64,000 nucleotides of DNA, taken from positions 248,001-312,000 of the forward strand of contig NZ_JACTAB010000004.1 of assembly GCF_014486695.1 (NCBI RefSeq), written 5' to 3'. Source of the DNA: Flavobacterium buctense. Its GTDB lineage: Bacteria; Bacteroidota; Bacteroidia; Flavobacteriales; Flavobacteriaceae. The notes beneath the pieces are model-generated. The model searched no databases and was not told the origin of the DNA. It worked only from the letters and a program-made list of their open reading frames with translations. Position numbers and translations under genes: made by a program. Each line of letters begins with the position of its first letter. Position 1 is the first letter of the stretch. Positions 24,994 through 33,242 of the stretch are shown piece after piece.

Positions 24994-25025
24994 AAAAAAA
25001 ATCCCCGCCAAATTGACGAGGATTA
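24994..25025 (-). terminator. intrinsic terminator of the rprX-rprY unit
   Basis: Read on the minus strand: aatcctcgtcaatttggcgggg and then a run of T. The stem is imperfect. It directly follows the response regulator stop and abuts dispersed element copy 3. Confidence 0.65.
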
Positions 25026-25028
25026 GTA

Positions 25029-25730
25029 TTATTTCTTAATGACCAATCGGAAACCTTCACCGTGGATGTTTAGAATTTCTACGTTTGGATCTTCTTTTAA
25101 GTACTTACGCAATTTGGCGATGTAAACGTCCATACTTCTTGAGGTGAAGTAGTTGTCTTCTCTCCATATTTTGGTTAGCGCCAACTCTCTTGGCATCAAA
25201 TCGTTTTCATAAATCGCCATCATTTTCAACAAATCAGACTCTTTTGGTGACAATTTGATTGGTTCGTCATTACCAAATTTTAAATAACGTAGCTTAGAGT
25301 TTAAAAGAAACTTCCCGATTTGGAATTCAAATTTGGCCGGTTCATTCTTAGTTTCAGCCGATTTTCTTTGGATAATGGCTTTTATTTTCATCAATAAAAC
25401 ATCCGAATCGAAAGGTTTGTTTAGATAATCATCTGCCCCAACTTTGTATCCTTTCATCACGTCTTCTTTCATTGATTTTGCCGTTAAGAAAATTAATGGC
25501 ACGTCTTTGTTCTTTTCTCTGATTTCTTTGGCTAAGGTGTAACCGTCTTTATAGGGCATCATGACATCCAAAATACACAAATCGTAATTGTCTTTTTTGA
25601 ATTTTTCAAAACCCTCCATACCGTTTTTGGCTAAAGTAACATCGAAATCGTTTAGTGTGAGATATTCTCTCAATACGATTCCGAAGTTTTGATCATCCTC
25701 AACTAAAAGTATTTTTTTATTTGCTTCCAT
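25029..25730 (-). CDS. rprY: OmpR-family response regulator (RprY-like)
   Basis: The 233-residue protein has a receiver domain (ILLVEDDQNFG; phosphoacceptor Asp55 in LCILDVMMPYKDG; Thr in FLTAKS; Lys in NKPFD) and a winged-helix DNA-binding domain (about residues 135-233) ending RSMDVYIAKLRKYL and NIHGEGFRLV. It lies 9 bp downstream of its kinase, so the pair is one unit. In Bacteroidota the RprX/RprY pair is linked to envelope and redox stress responses; the targets here are unknown. Confidence 0.94.
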   Translation of the reverse strand: MEANKKILLVEDDQNFGIVLREYLTLNDFDVTLAKNGMEGFEKFKKDNYDLCILDVMMPYKDGYTLAKEIREKNKDVPLIFLTAKSMKEDVMKGYKVGADDYLNKPFDSDVLLMKIKAIIQRKSAETKNEPAKFEFQIGKFLLNSKLRYLKFGNDEPIKLSPKESDLLKMMAIYENDLMPRELALTKIWREDNYFTSRSMDVYIAKLRKYLKEDPNVEILNIHGEGFRLVIKK

Positions 25731-25739
25731 AGTATTTTT

Positions 25740-27323
25740 TTAATTTATGAGTGGGACTTTAATTATAAATGTGCTTCCTTTTCCTTTTTCACTTTCTACA
25801 AAAATTTGACAATTGTGATCGTCTAAAATTCGTTTAACATAGGCCAACCCTAATCCGTGGCCTTTAACGTTGTGCAAATCACCGGTATGTTCGCGGTAAA
25901 ACTTTTCAAATATTCTTTTTTGAGCTACTTTGCTCATTCCGGCACCTTGGTCTTTTATTTTTACAATTACGAACTCCTTAACATTCTCGGTATATATATC
26001 TATAACGGGATTTTCAGGAGAATATTTTATAGCATTGTCTAAAATGTTTACAAAAACGTTTGTAAAATGAACATCGTTTAATAAAACAGATGTTCTAGTG
26101 GCATCAAAGTGTGTTGTTATTGATCCGTCACGGTCATCAATGATTAAATTCACATGGTCAATAGCATCTTCTAAAATGCTGTGGATATCATTTGATTCTT
26201 TATTGATTTCCAGTTCTCTTTTCTCCAATTTTGAAATGCGCAACACATTCTCTACTTGAGCATGCATTCTTTTATTTTCATCTCTTATCATTTGAAGATA
26301 GCGGTAAATCTTTTCTTTATCATCAATCACTTTTGGATTTTTAATGGCATCCAGGGCCAAATTAATAGTGGCGATTGGCGTTTTAAATTCGTGAGTCATG
26401 TTGTTAATGAAATCGGTTTTAATTTCAGAAATCTGACGTTGCTTGATTAATTGGTTTAGAGCACTTGAATAGGCAACAATAATAATCAAGGTAAAAATTA
26501 TCGACAGTATAGAAATCCCTATTAATTCAGAAAATAAGAATTTCTTTTTCTGAGGAAATGTGATTAACAATTGGTATTTATTATTCCCGTCATTATCAAT
26601 AAAAATCGGAATCGAATAAGTAGATGTTTTCTCGTATTTGAAGCGTTCTGATTTTATTTTTGTGGCCAAACCATTGCTGTAAATATTGTATTCAAAAGGC
26701 GTTTTTACACCATATTGATTTAACTCATCAGCCAATAATTTTTGCATCATTTCATTTGAAACTCTTTCTTGTATTGGTTTTAATGCTGCAATATCTTTGT
26801 AAAACATTTCAAACTGAGCATTATCTAACGACTCTGTTCTACCTTCTTTTTGGATTTTTATATCGGGTGTTGGCGATTGCTTGATGGATGATTTATCGAT
26901 ATCATCGCTATAAATCTCTGTTGTTCTTTTAGAGGTAAAACTTTTAATTTCTCTAATGCTATCCATTTTTTTATCAAAGAACGAGGATGGAATGCCGTAA
27001 TCTTCAGAAATAATACTGTTTGAATAGACAATAGTTTGGTTGGTTCTTGAATCTCTTTGATAGTAACCAAACTCTAAAAAATCACTTTTATCCGGAACTT
27101 TTCCGGTACTGTCAATTACATTATTGTATTTTTCAAAATAGGTGTATTTCTCTTTCTTTTGCAATTTGTCGGCAACATTTCCGAGAACTTGCTTTACATG
27201 AAACTTAAACTGCTCTTCATTGTTTTCGAATGATTTGTTAAACCAGTACACTTGAACAAGTATTATACCAATAAGGGATAAACTCATTAAGATAACCAGT
27301 AAGCGAAAAAACAATTTATTCAT
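25740..27323 (-). CDS. rprX: sensor histidine kinase (RprX-like)
   Basis: This 527-residue kinase has a membrane segment at residues about 7-27, a periplasmic sensor region of about 235 residues without a recognisable domain, a second membrane segment (about 264-287), then HisKA and ATPase domains. The phosphorylation site is His311 in MTHEFKTPIA; the N box is NILDNAIKY, with DQGAGM (G1), FEKFYR (F box) and GHGLGLAYV (G2). A TAAATTTG box lies only 4 bp before the ATG (27328-27335), so a leaderless transcript is conceivable. It signals to the adjacent regulator. Confidence 0.94.
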   Translation of the reverse strand: MNKLFFRLLVILMSLSLIGIILVQVYWFNKSFENNEEQFKFHVKQVLGNVADKLQKKEKYTYFEKYNNVIDSTGKVPDKSDFLEFGYYQRDSRTNQTIVYSNSIISEDYGIPSSFFDKKMDSIREIKSFTSKRTTEIYSDDIDKSSIKQSPTPDIKIQKEGRTESLDNAQFEMFYKDIAALKPIQERVSNEMMQKLLADELNQYGVKTPFEYNIYSNGLATKIKSERFKYEKTSTYSIPIFIDNDGNNKYQLLITFPQKKKFLFSELIGISILSIIFTLIIIVAYSSALNQLIKQRQISEIKTDFINNMTHEFKTPIATINLALDAIKNPKVIDDKEKIYRYLQMIRDENKRMHAQVENVLRISKLEKRELEINKESNDIHSILEDAIDHVNLIIDDRDGSITTHFDATRTSVLLNDVHFTNVFVNILDNAIKYSPENPVIDIYTENVKEFVIVKIKDQGAGMSKVAQKRIFEKFYREHTGDLHNVKGHGLGLAYVKRILDDHNCQIFVESEKGKGSTFIIKVPLIN

Positions 27324-27393
27324 TGAACAAATTTAACATTTTAACATTTATACAATAAATACATTAACCAAACATTAACATCTAAAAGTAATT

Positions 27394-27978
27394 TTATTGA
27401 TTTTTTAATATTTTAAGAATATTATCCACTTGATTTTTAGTGTCATCCATGGTAATATTATGAATTACATAATCACTATTCTCTATTTTTTTTTCATCCG
27501 GCCATTGATTTTTCATTCGGTCTAAAACACTTTTTTGATTGGTTTTATCTCTTTGAATAACACGCTCTAAGCGAATCTCTAAAGGGGCTGTAACCGTAAT
27601 AATACTATCACAATATTTATCACCGCCACTTTCGAATAAAATAGCGGCTTCTTTGACAACAAATGGAACATTAACCTGATTTTTAACCCAATTATCGAAG
27701 TTTTGTTTAACGATTGGATGAATAATTGCATTGAGTTTTTGCAGTTGTTTAGGATTGTTAAAAACCAATTTAGCCAGTTGTTCTCTGTTGATTTTATTAT
27801 TATTTATCACAGTGTTACCAAAAGCATTTTGAACTAATTTAACAACCTCATGCGTGTCCATAATTTTTTTGGCCTCTTCATCAGCTATATATACCGGAAT
27901 GCCGAGGGACTTCATATAATTGGCCACCATGGTTTTTCCGCTACCTATTCCGCCTGTTAATCCGATAATCTTTGTCAT
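27394..27978 (-). CDS. coaE: dephospho-CoA kinase
   Basis: A 194-residue P-loop kinase that phosphorylates dephospho-CoA, the last step of CoA synthesis. Walker A is GLTGGIGSGKTMVA at residues 6-19, followed by IPVYIADEEAK and the HPIVKQNFDNW segment. Its start overlaps the end of the glycosyltransferase gene by 4 bp (ATGA), so translation is probably coupled. Confidence 0.96.
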   Translation of the reverse strand: MTKIIGLTGGIGSGKTMVANYMKSLGIPVYIADEEAKKIMDTHEVVKLVQNAFGNTVINNNKINREQLAKLVFNNPKQLQKLNAIIHPIVKQNFDNWVKNQVNVPFVVKEAAILFESGGDKYCDSIITVTAPLEIRLERVIQRDKTNQKSVLDRMKNQWPDEKKIENSDYVIHNITMDDTKNQVDNILKILKNQ

Positions 27979-28979
27979 GATTTTATTTTAAAAAACAATT
28001 CTGGAAACGCTTCTTCCGGCTTTTGTTTTTGGATTTTAATTTTGATAAAAGAGTCCAGAAAACCTTTTCCATAGCCAAAAAATTGTTTTGAAACAGCTAT
28101 GACAGAAAGGAAGCCAATTTTTAAACTTTTGCTTTGAACTGCAGCAACAATAAATACCAATAAATAATAAAGTGCATAACAGAGAATTGGGAATAAAATT
28201 CCGAAAAACAGAAGTAAAACCGATAATACGAACCCTAAAATAAATAGAGTTGGAAAGAAAAAGGTCAGTTTACTGTATTCAGGATACCAACTGTCTAAAA
28301 TGGGTCTGGCTTTACCGAATTTATTGACTTGGACGGAAAACTTATCCCAATCAATTCTTCGTTTGTGATAAACAAATGCTTTAGAAAACAATCTTGTATT
28401 ATATCCTAGTTTCCATAATCTGATGGATAAATCAGGATCTTCACCGGGATGGATATTTCCAAAACCTTTAGAAGTTTCAAAGGCTTTTTTAGAGATACCC
28501 ATATTGAAACTTCTGGGTTGAAACTTACTAATTTTTTCTGAGCCACCTCGAATACCTCCGGTAGTTAAAAAGGATGTCATAGCAAAATTAATGGCTTTTT
28601 GGATAGAGGAAAAAGAATCTAATGCAGCATCAGAACCACCGAAACAATCCACATAATTATTGGTTAGCTCTTTTTCTACTGTTGATAAATAATGGCTTGG
28701 AATTATACAATCTGAGTCAAAGATGATAAAGTAATCGCCTTTGGCCATTTTCATTCCAAAGTTTCTAGAATCACCAGGACCGCTATTTTCTTTGAAATAA
28801 TAGGAAATATTTAACTTGTTTTCAAAATCTACAATCTCGTTTTTACAGGGAATTGACGATCCATCTTCAACAATTACAATCTCATAAGGTTTACTAAAAT
28901 CTGAAATCAATAAACTGTCTAAAAGTTCTTTAATTTCATCTGGTCTGTTATAAACTGGAATTATAATTGAAAAATACAT
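27975..28979 (-). CDS. family 2 glycosyltransferase with membrane-anchoring C-terminus
   Basis: The 334-residue protein has a GT-A fold N-terminal half: IIPVYNRPDEI, VIVEDGSS, the nucleotide/metal motif FDSDC near residue 93, GGSDA, and the acceptor-side motif GEDPDLSIRLWKLGY near 182. Two or three hydrophobic segments at about 240-290 anchor it to the inner membrane. It is expected to transfer a sugar to a lipid- or polymer-linked acceptor; donor and acceptor are unknown. Its leader can form a hairpin, and coaE is translationally coupled downstream. Confidence 0.9.
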   Translation of the reverse strand: MYFSIIIPVYNRPDEIKELLDSLLISDFSKPYEIVIVEDGSSIPCKNEIVDFENKLNISYYFKENSGPGDSRNFGMKMAKGDYFIIFDSDCIIPSHYLSTVEKELTNNYVDCFGGSDAALDSFSSIQKAINFAMTSFLTTGGIRGGSEKISKFQPRSFNMGISKKAFETSKGFGNIHPGEDPDLSIRLWKLGYNTRLFSKAFVYHKRRIDWDKFSVQVNKFGKARPILDSWYPEYSKLTFFFPTLFILGFVLSVLLLFFGILFPILCYALYYLLVFIVAAVQSKSLKIGFLSVIAVSKQFFGYGKGFLDSFIKIKIQKQKPEEAFPELFFKIKS

Positions 28980-28993
28980 GGCCTAAATTTTTA

Positions 28994-29043
28994 CTTTGTA
29001 CAATTCGTTTCGTCTTAAGGACGAGACTCGGGTAACAAAGATA
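28994..29043 (-). promoter_or_regulatory. promoter -7 box and leader hairpin of the glycosyltransferase-coaE unit
   Basis: TATCTTTG on the minus strand (29043-29036) is an exact -7 box. Just downstream the leader can fold gtctcgtc / gacgaaac (one mismatch) around cttaa, with outer pairing ctttgt / acaaag. The hairpin lies between the predicted start of transcription and the ATG at 28979. Confidence 0.45.
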
Positions 29044-29057
29044 AGTTTTATACAAAA

Positions 29058-29090
29058 GAAAAACCACCTAAAAATAGGTGGTTTTAATTA
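29058..29090 (-). terminator. intrinsic terminator of the T9SS cargo gene
   Basis: Stem aaaaccacct / aggtggtttt around a short A-rich loop, 20 bp past the stop codon at 29109, with the T tract on the minus-strand side. Confidence 0.82.
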
Positions 29091-29108
29091 TAATCTAAAA
29101 TGCGAAAA

Positions 29109-31712
29109 CTATTCTTTAATTACTCGGATAGTTTTTGATTGATTTTCGGCAGTAACAACTTTAACTAAGTAAGCACCACTTGGTAAACCTGTCATATCAA
29201 CTTGTCCTAAATTAGCACCAATTGTATTTGTGCTCATTTTTTGACCCAACAAATTGTATACTTCTACACTAGAAATTTCTTGGCTGTAAGATAAGTTCAA
29301 AATGTTTTTAACCGGGTTTGGATAGTAAGTAAAGCTACTTGAATCAAAATCTTCATTTGACAACAATTGATTTCTTGAAACTCTTAAACAGAAAGAACCA
29401 ACTTCATCTTCACTATAACCTGATACTCTAACGTAATAAGTTTGACCTGCAACAACAGTAGCATCTGTGATTAATGAATTCCAAGAGAATCCGTTTGGTT
29501 GAACAACTATTCCACCGTCATTGTCACAAGCAACTTCAGTTAAAGCACCACAAGTACCTGAATATAGGGCTATTTCTGTATCTTGTAAAGTTCCACCTAA
29601 GAAGTCAGTAGAAACATCCACAGTAGCAGCATCTGCAGGAGCTACAAAGGAATACCATACATCATTTTCACCATAAGCAAAACAAAAAGGAACTTCAACT
29701 CCTGAATTTGTTGCCCCTAAATTTGTTCCGTTAGTGTTTGTACCATTACAGAAAGTATCATCTACCACTAATGCAATCGCAGCAGCACACTCATCATTGG
29801 CAGGAGCCGGAGGAGGAGTTACTGTCAATACACCACTTCCGAATGTTGCGCCATCCCAGAAGTTACCATTATTTGGTGAATTGGCATTAATTCCACCATA
29901 TACATAAGCACCATTATCTAAATTAAATCTTGTGGCATAATAATAGGTTCCAGGTGCTAAAGCAGCACCGATAGTAGCTTGGTATTCGTCATTATTTCCA
30001 ATGCTACCAGCATTATGAGTTGCAACAACCCAATCAGTCCAAGTATTAGGGTTTGTATTTGTAGTACTGTATCCAACCCACGCATTGATTCCCGGAGCTT
30101 GTCCATCAATATTTGGAGCTACATCGGTTAATCCGCCTTCATAAACTTGTCCGTAAACAATAACCGTACCACCTTGTGGGATTGTTGCCGTTGGAGGCCA
30201 TTGTAGGCTTACATAGTCAGGCAAAGCAGGTGAAGGAATGCCACAAATTATAGAACGCGTTCTGTTATTAGTACTAGTTCCACAATTATTATCAACGTGG
30301 GAATAAAATCTAATTTGACCAGTAACAGTTGATACCCAAGTTAAAGGCGATGTACCAAAAGCTGCTGCTGTTGTACCACCATCTGTACTGATAGTAACTA
30401 AATCATTTACACCTTCAATTACACTTTTAAATATGTAAGTTTGACCTAAAGTTACATTAACCAAAGAATATTCTCCTGCGTAACCATTTACTGTAATAAT
30501 ATTTTCGATGATTCCATTACAAGTTTCTGGAGTGTAACCGTCTGTACCACCAGGCCACTGACCTGAAGGTGAATTTAGACAATATCCTGGAGGAGAAATC
30601 GTAGTAAAACTCCACTCAGCACATCCAATTGCTGAACCTCCAGCATTTTTAGGAACAATTTTCCAGTAAAATGTTGCATTAAATCCAGTAATGTTGATTG
30701 GAGTTGTAAGGGTTAGGTAATTACCAACAAATATAGTTGCATTTCCGGCTGTTAAACCATAAAACAAATCATATGATGCCGGAGCATCTCCCGTAGTTGG
30801 AGCGGTCCATGTAAAGGTAACTGTTCCGGGAACAACATCAGTAGCACCATTGATTGGGGCAACATTTCCGGCACAACTTGGAGCTTGCGTAGTATTAAAA
30901 GTAAATGGTCCAGCCCAAGTACTGAAACTTGTACCAAGAACGCATTCATCTCTAACATAAAATTCATAGGCTGTTTGAGGGTTCAATAGAGTAGCTGAAT
31001 AAGTATTTCCAGTTACATTAATTCCTGTATTATCTGCTGATCCAGGAACTCCTGTGCCCGGAGCTTGAATAACCACTTCAGCATTAGCCGCACCACCTGA
31101 TGTCCAAGTTAAATCTGCTGTAGTAGCAGAAGTAACGGTGGAAAGACCAGCAGTCGGGCTTAAACAAGCCGGAAGTGCTACAGCTAAAGTATAATCTTCA
31201 GCTTGACCAAAACCAGTGTTTACAGTATTACAAGAATCAGAATAAGCATTCCATTTTTTAACCACTCTCATTCTGGTATTTCCAGCCAAAGCATTACCAG
31301 GTACGCTTATGCTTCCCACTAATTGTATTGCATCAGTACCGTTTGAATTGGCAATAGTTCCAATATCATAAGACTCACCAGCATCTGTGAAATCATTATT
31401 TTGATTCCAATCAATATAAACTCGTAGATATGTTATAAAATTACCATCCGTATTACCTTTCAAAGTAATTGGATAAGTACTTCCAGAGAACACATTTCCA
31501 GTTATGGCAGTGTAATCTTCATGTGCAATAATGGTTGTTCCATTGTTTGGACCCACTTGAGCAGAACTTGCATTATTAATTCCGGCAAAATTCACTAATG
31601 TGATTGGCTCAACATTGTTTGTAAAAGTTATTGGTCCACAATAAGGTGCCGGAAACTGGGCAAATCCGGAAAAGCTGACCAATAACAGTAAGAGAAAGGT
31701 AATTTTCTTCAT
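29109..31712 (-). CDS. secreted T9SS type A sorting-domain protein with GEVED and fibronectin type III domains
   Basis: This 867-residue protein is exported by the type IX secretion system. A signal peptide (residues 1-18, ending FSGFAQ) is followed by a GEVED-type domain (about 90-175, with DWNQNNDFTDAGESY and AEDYTLAV). Two fibronectin type III-like domains follow (about 182-372). Beta-rich regions come next, including a pre-peptidase-like domain near 640-765 with DVWYSFVAP. The type A sorting domain is at about 795-867: YYPNPVKN, VEVYNLLGQK, LPSGAYLVKV and a basic end. It is probably an adhesin or extracellular binding protein; no catalytic motif is visible. A decayed second sorting domain lies just upstream. 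Confidence 0.9.
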   Translation of the reverse strand: MKKITFLLLLLVSFSGFAQFPAPYCGPITFTNNVEPITLVNFAGINNASSAQVGPNNGTTIIAHEDYTAITGNVFSGSTYPITLKGNTDGNFITYLRVYIDWNQNNDFTDAGESYDIGTIANSNGTDAIQLVGSISVPGNALAGNTRMRVVKKWNAYSDSCNTVNTGFGQAEDYTLAVALPACLSPTAGLSTVTSATTADLTWTSGGAANAEVVIQAPGTGVPGSADNTGINVTGNTYSATLLNPQTAYEFYVRDECVLGTSFSTWAGPFTFNTTQAPSCAGNVAPINGATDVVPGTVTFTWTAPTTGDAPASYDLFYGLTAGNATIFVGNYLTLTTPINITGFNATFYWKIVPKNAGGSAIGCAEWSFTTISPPGYCLNSPSGQWPGGTDGYTPETCNGIIENIITVNGYAGEYSLVNVTLGQTYIFKSVIEGVNDLVTISTDGGTTAAAFGTSPLTWVSTVTGQIRFYSHVDNNCGTSTNNRTRSIICGIPSPALPDYVSLQWPPTATIPQGGTVIVYGQVYEGGLTDVAPNIDGQAPGINAWVGYSTTNTNPNTWTDWVVATHNAGSIGNNDEYQATIGAALAPGTYYYATRFNLDNGAYVYGGINANSPNNGNFWDGATFGSGVLTVTPPPAPANDECAAAIALVVDDTFCNGTNTNGTNLGATNSGVEVPFCFAYGENDVWYSFVAPADAATVDVSTDFLGGTLQDTEIALYSGTCGALTEVACDNDGGIVVQPNGFSWNSLITDATVVAGQTYYVRVSGYSEDEVGSFCLRVSRNQLLSNEDFDSSSFTYYPNPVKNILNLSYSQEISSVEVYNLLGQKMSTNTIGANLGQVDMTGLPSGAYLVKVVTAENQSKTIRVIKE

Positions 31713-31757
31713 AGTTATTAAAGATTAAAAGTTTATGCCATAAAAATAGACAAAAAA

Positions 31758-31786
31758 AGAAAACCACCTAGAAGATAGGTGGTTTA
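31758..31786 (-). terminator. hairpin terminator left behind a decayed T9SS gene
   Basis: Stem aaaccaccta / taggtggttt, closely similar to the terminator of the intact T9SS gene (aaaaccacct / aggtggtttt). It follows the pseudogene fragment at 31809. Confidence 0.7.
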
Positions 31787-31808
31787 AATTATAAACAATT
31801 TATAAATA

Positions 31809-31902
31809 CTATTCATTAATAACTGTCGCTACTTTAACTTGCTCATTTGGAGTTATTATAACTAAAAAACATTACTTCTAAAATTAGACATATCAACTTG
31901 TT
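31809..31902 (-). pseudogene. decayed C-terminal tail of a second T9SS type A sorting-domain protein
   Basis: Read on the minus strand, two frames joined by a one-base shift in a T run near 31866 give QVDMSNFRSNVF and then LVIITPNEQVKVATVINE followed by TAG. This parallels the end of the neighbouring intact gene (QVDMTGLPSGAYLVKVV ... RVIKE) at the same positions. The upstream part is lost: stop codons appear at once. With its terminator-like hairpin it fills most of the 271-bp gap before fabV. Confidence 0.72.
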
Positions 31903-31983
31903 TTTGAGTAGCTTATTGTTCACATAAAAATAAGACAACTAAATATGTATTTTTATTATAAAAACAGGGTTAAAAGTTTGAGT

Positions 31984-33177
31984 TTAATTTTGTATACTAG
32001 GAATGAGTGTCATTTCATTAGCTTCTGCCATGTAATCAACTCCTTGAAAACCAAATCCAAATAAGTTTAAAAAATCTTGTTTGTATCCTGCTAAATCTCC
32101 TATTTCTGTTAGGTTTTCCGTAGTGGCTATCTCCCATAAAGTTTTAATTTGGGCCTGAATATCTTCTCTCATTTCCCAATCGTCAATCCTGATTCTGCCT
32201 TTATCATCGGTTGGCACTGTTGAACCGGTGTAAAGTCTTTCTGAAAACAATCGTTGAATCTGTTCTATACAGCCTTCATGCACCCCTTCAGCTTTCATAA
32301 TTTTATACAACAAAGAAATGTATAATGGAATTACAGGGATGGCCGAACTTGCTTGGGTAACTAATGCTTTATTAACAGAAACGTAAGCTTTACCATCTAA
32401 TGATTTTAAACTATCTGTAATTTCAAAAGCAGTGGCTTCTAAATGATCTTTAGCTCTTCCGATAGTTCCTTTTCTGTAAACCGCTTCGGTTACTTCAGGA
32501 CCTATGTAGGAGTATGCAATTGTGGTAACGCCTTTTGCCAAAACACCTGCATTTGAAAGAGCTTCCATCCACATTGACCAATCTTCACCACCCATAACCA
32601 CCACAGTATTGTCAATATCCTCTTGATTGGCAGGTTCAATAGAAACTTGCGTTACATTACCGGTATGAAAATCTACTGTTTTATTGGTAAAGGTACTTCC
32701 AATCGGTTTTAAAGTCGAACGGTGTAAAATGCCTGTCAGTGGATGCATGCGAACCGGTGAAGCCAAACTGTAAATTATCATATCAACCTGACCTAAATCA
32801 GCTTTGATTAAGTCAATTGTTTGTTGCTTAATTTCGTTTGAGAATGCATCTCCATTAATACTTTTAGCATACAAACCCGCCTTTTGAGCTTCTTGTTCAA
32901 ATGCAGCCGTATTGTACCAACCCGGGGTTGCAGTCTTGCCTTCTGAAGGTTCTTTTTCAAAGAAAACGCCAATCGTAGCAGCATTGGAACCAAAAGCACT
33001 GGTAATTCTCGAAGCCAAACCGAAACCGGTGGAAGCACCAATCACTAAAACTTTTTTAGGACCATCAATGTCACCTTTAGATTTTACATAATTGATTTGG
33101 TTTTTAACACTTTGTGCACATCCGTCAGGGTGAGCTGTTAAACAAATAAACCCGCGCATTCTTGGTTCTATAATCAT
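31984..33177 (-). CDS. fabV: trans-2-enoyl-CoA/ACP reductase FabV
   Basis: The 397-residue protein is a FabV-type enoyl reductase, longer than FabI. It begins MIIEPRMRGFICLTAHPDGC, has the NAD loop VLVIGASTGFGLASRI near residue 43, and YSYIGPEVT followed by RKGTIGRAKDHLE with the Y-x8-K active-site layout typical of FabV. It performs the last reduction of each fatty-acid elongation cycle with NADH. FabV enzymes are known to be triclosan-tolerant compared with FabI. It is monocistronic with its own -7 box. Confidence 0.95.
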   Translation of the reverse strand: MIIEPRMRGFICLTAHPDGCAQSVKNQINYVKSKGDIDGPKKVLVIGASTGFGLASRITSAFGSNAATIGVFFEKEPSEGKTATPGWYNTAAFEQEAQKAGLYAKSINGDAFSNEIKQQTIDLIKADLGQVDMIIYSLASPVRMHPLTGILHRSTLKPIGSTFTNKTVDFHTGNVTQVSIEPANQEDIDNTVVVMGGEDWSMWMEALSNAGVLAKGVTTIAYSYIGPEVTEAVYRKGTIGRAKDHLEATAFEITDSLKSLDGKAYVSVNKALVTQASSAIPVIPLYISLLYKIMKAEGVHEGCIEQIQRLFSERLYTGSTVPTDDKGRIRIDDWEMREDIQAQIKTLWEIATTENLTEIGDLAGYKQDFLNLFGFGFQGVDYMAEANEMTLIPSIQN

Positions 33178-33220
33178 ATTCTTTGAAATTAAGTTGTCTG
33201 TGTTTTTAATTATTGTGATG

Positions 33221-33228
33221 CAAAAATA
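33221..33228 (-). promoter_or_regulatory. putative -7 box of fabV
   Basis: TATTTTTG on the minus strand, 43 bp upstream of the fabV ATG at 33177 and just after the recN stop codon. Confidence 0.45.
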
Positions 33229-33242
33229 ATAAATTAAAACGG

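Noticed and set aside
31861..31870. The frameshift in the T9SS tail as a simple sequencing error in an intact gene.
   Set aside because: Even with the shift corrected, stop codons appear within about 15 codons upstream and no long frame continues, so the gene is truncated.
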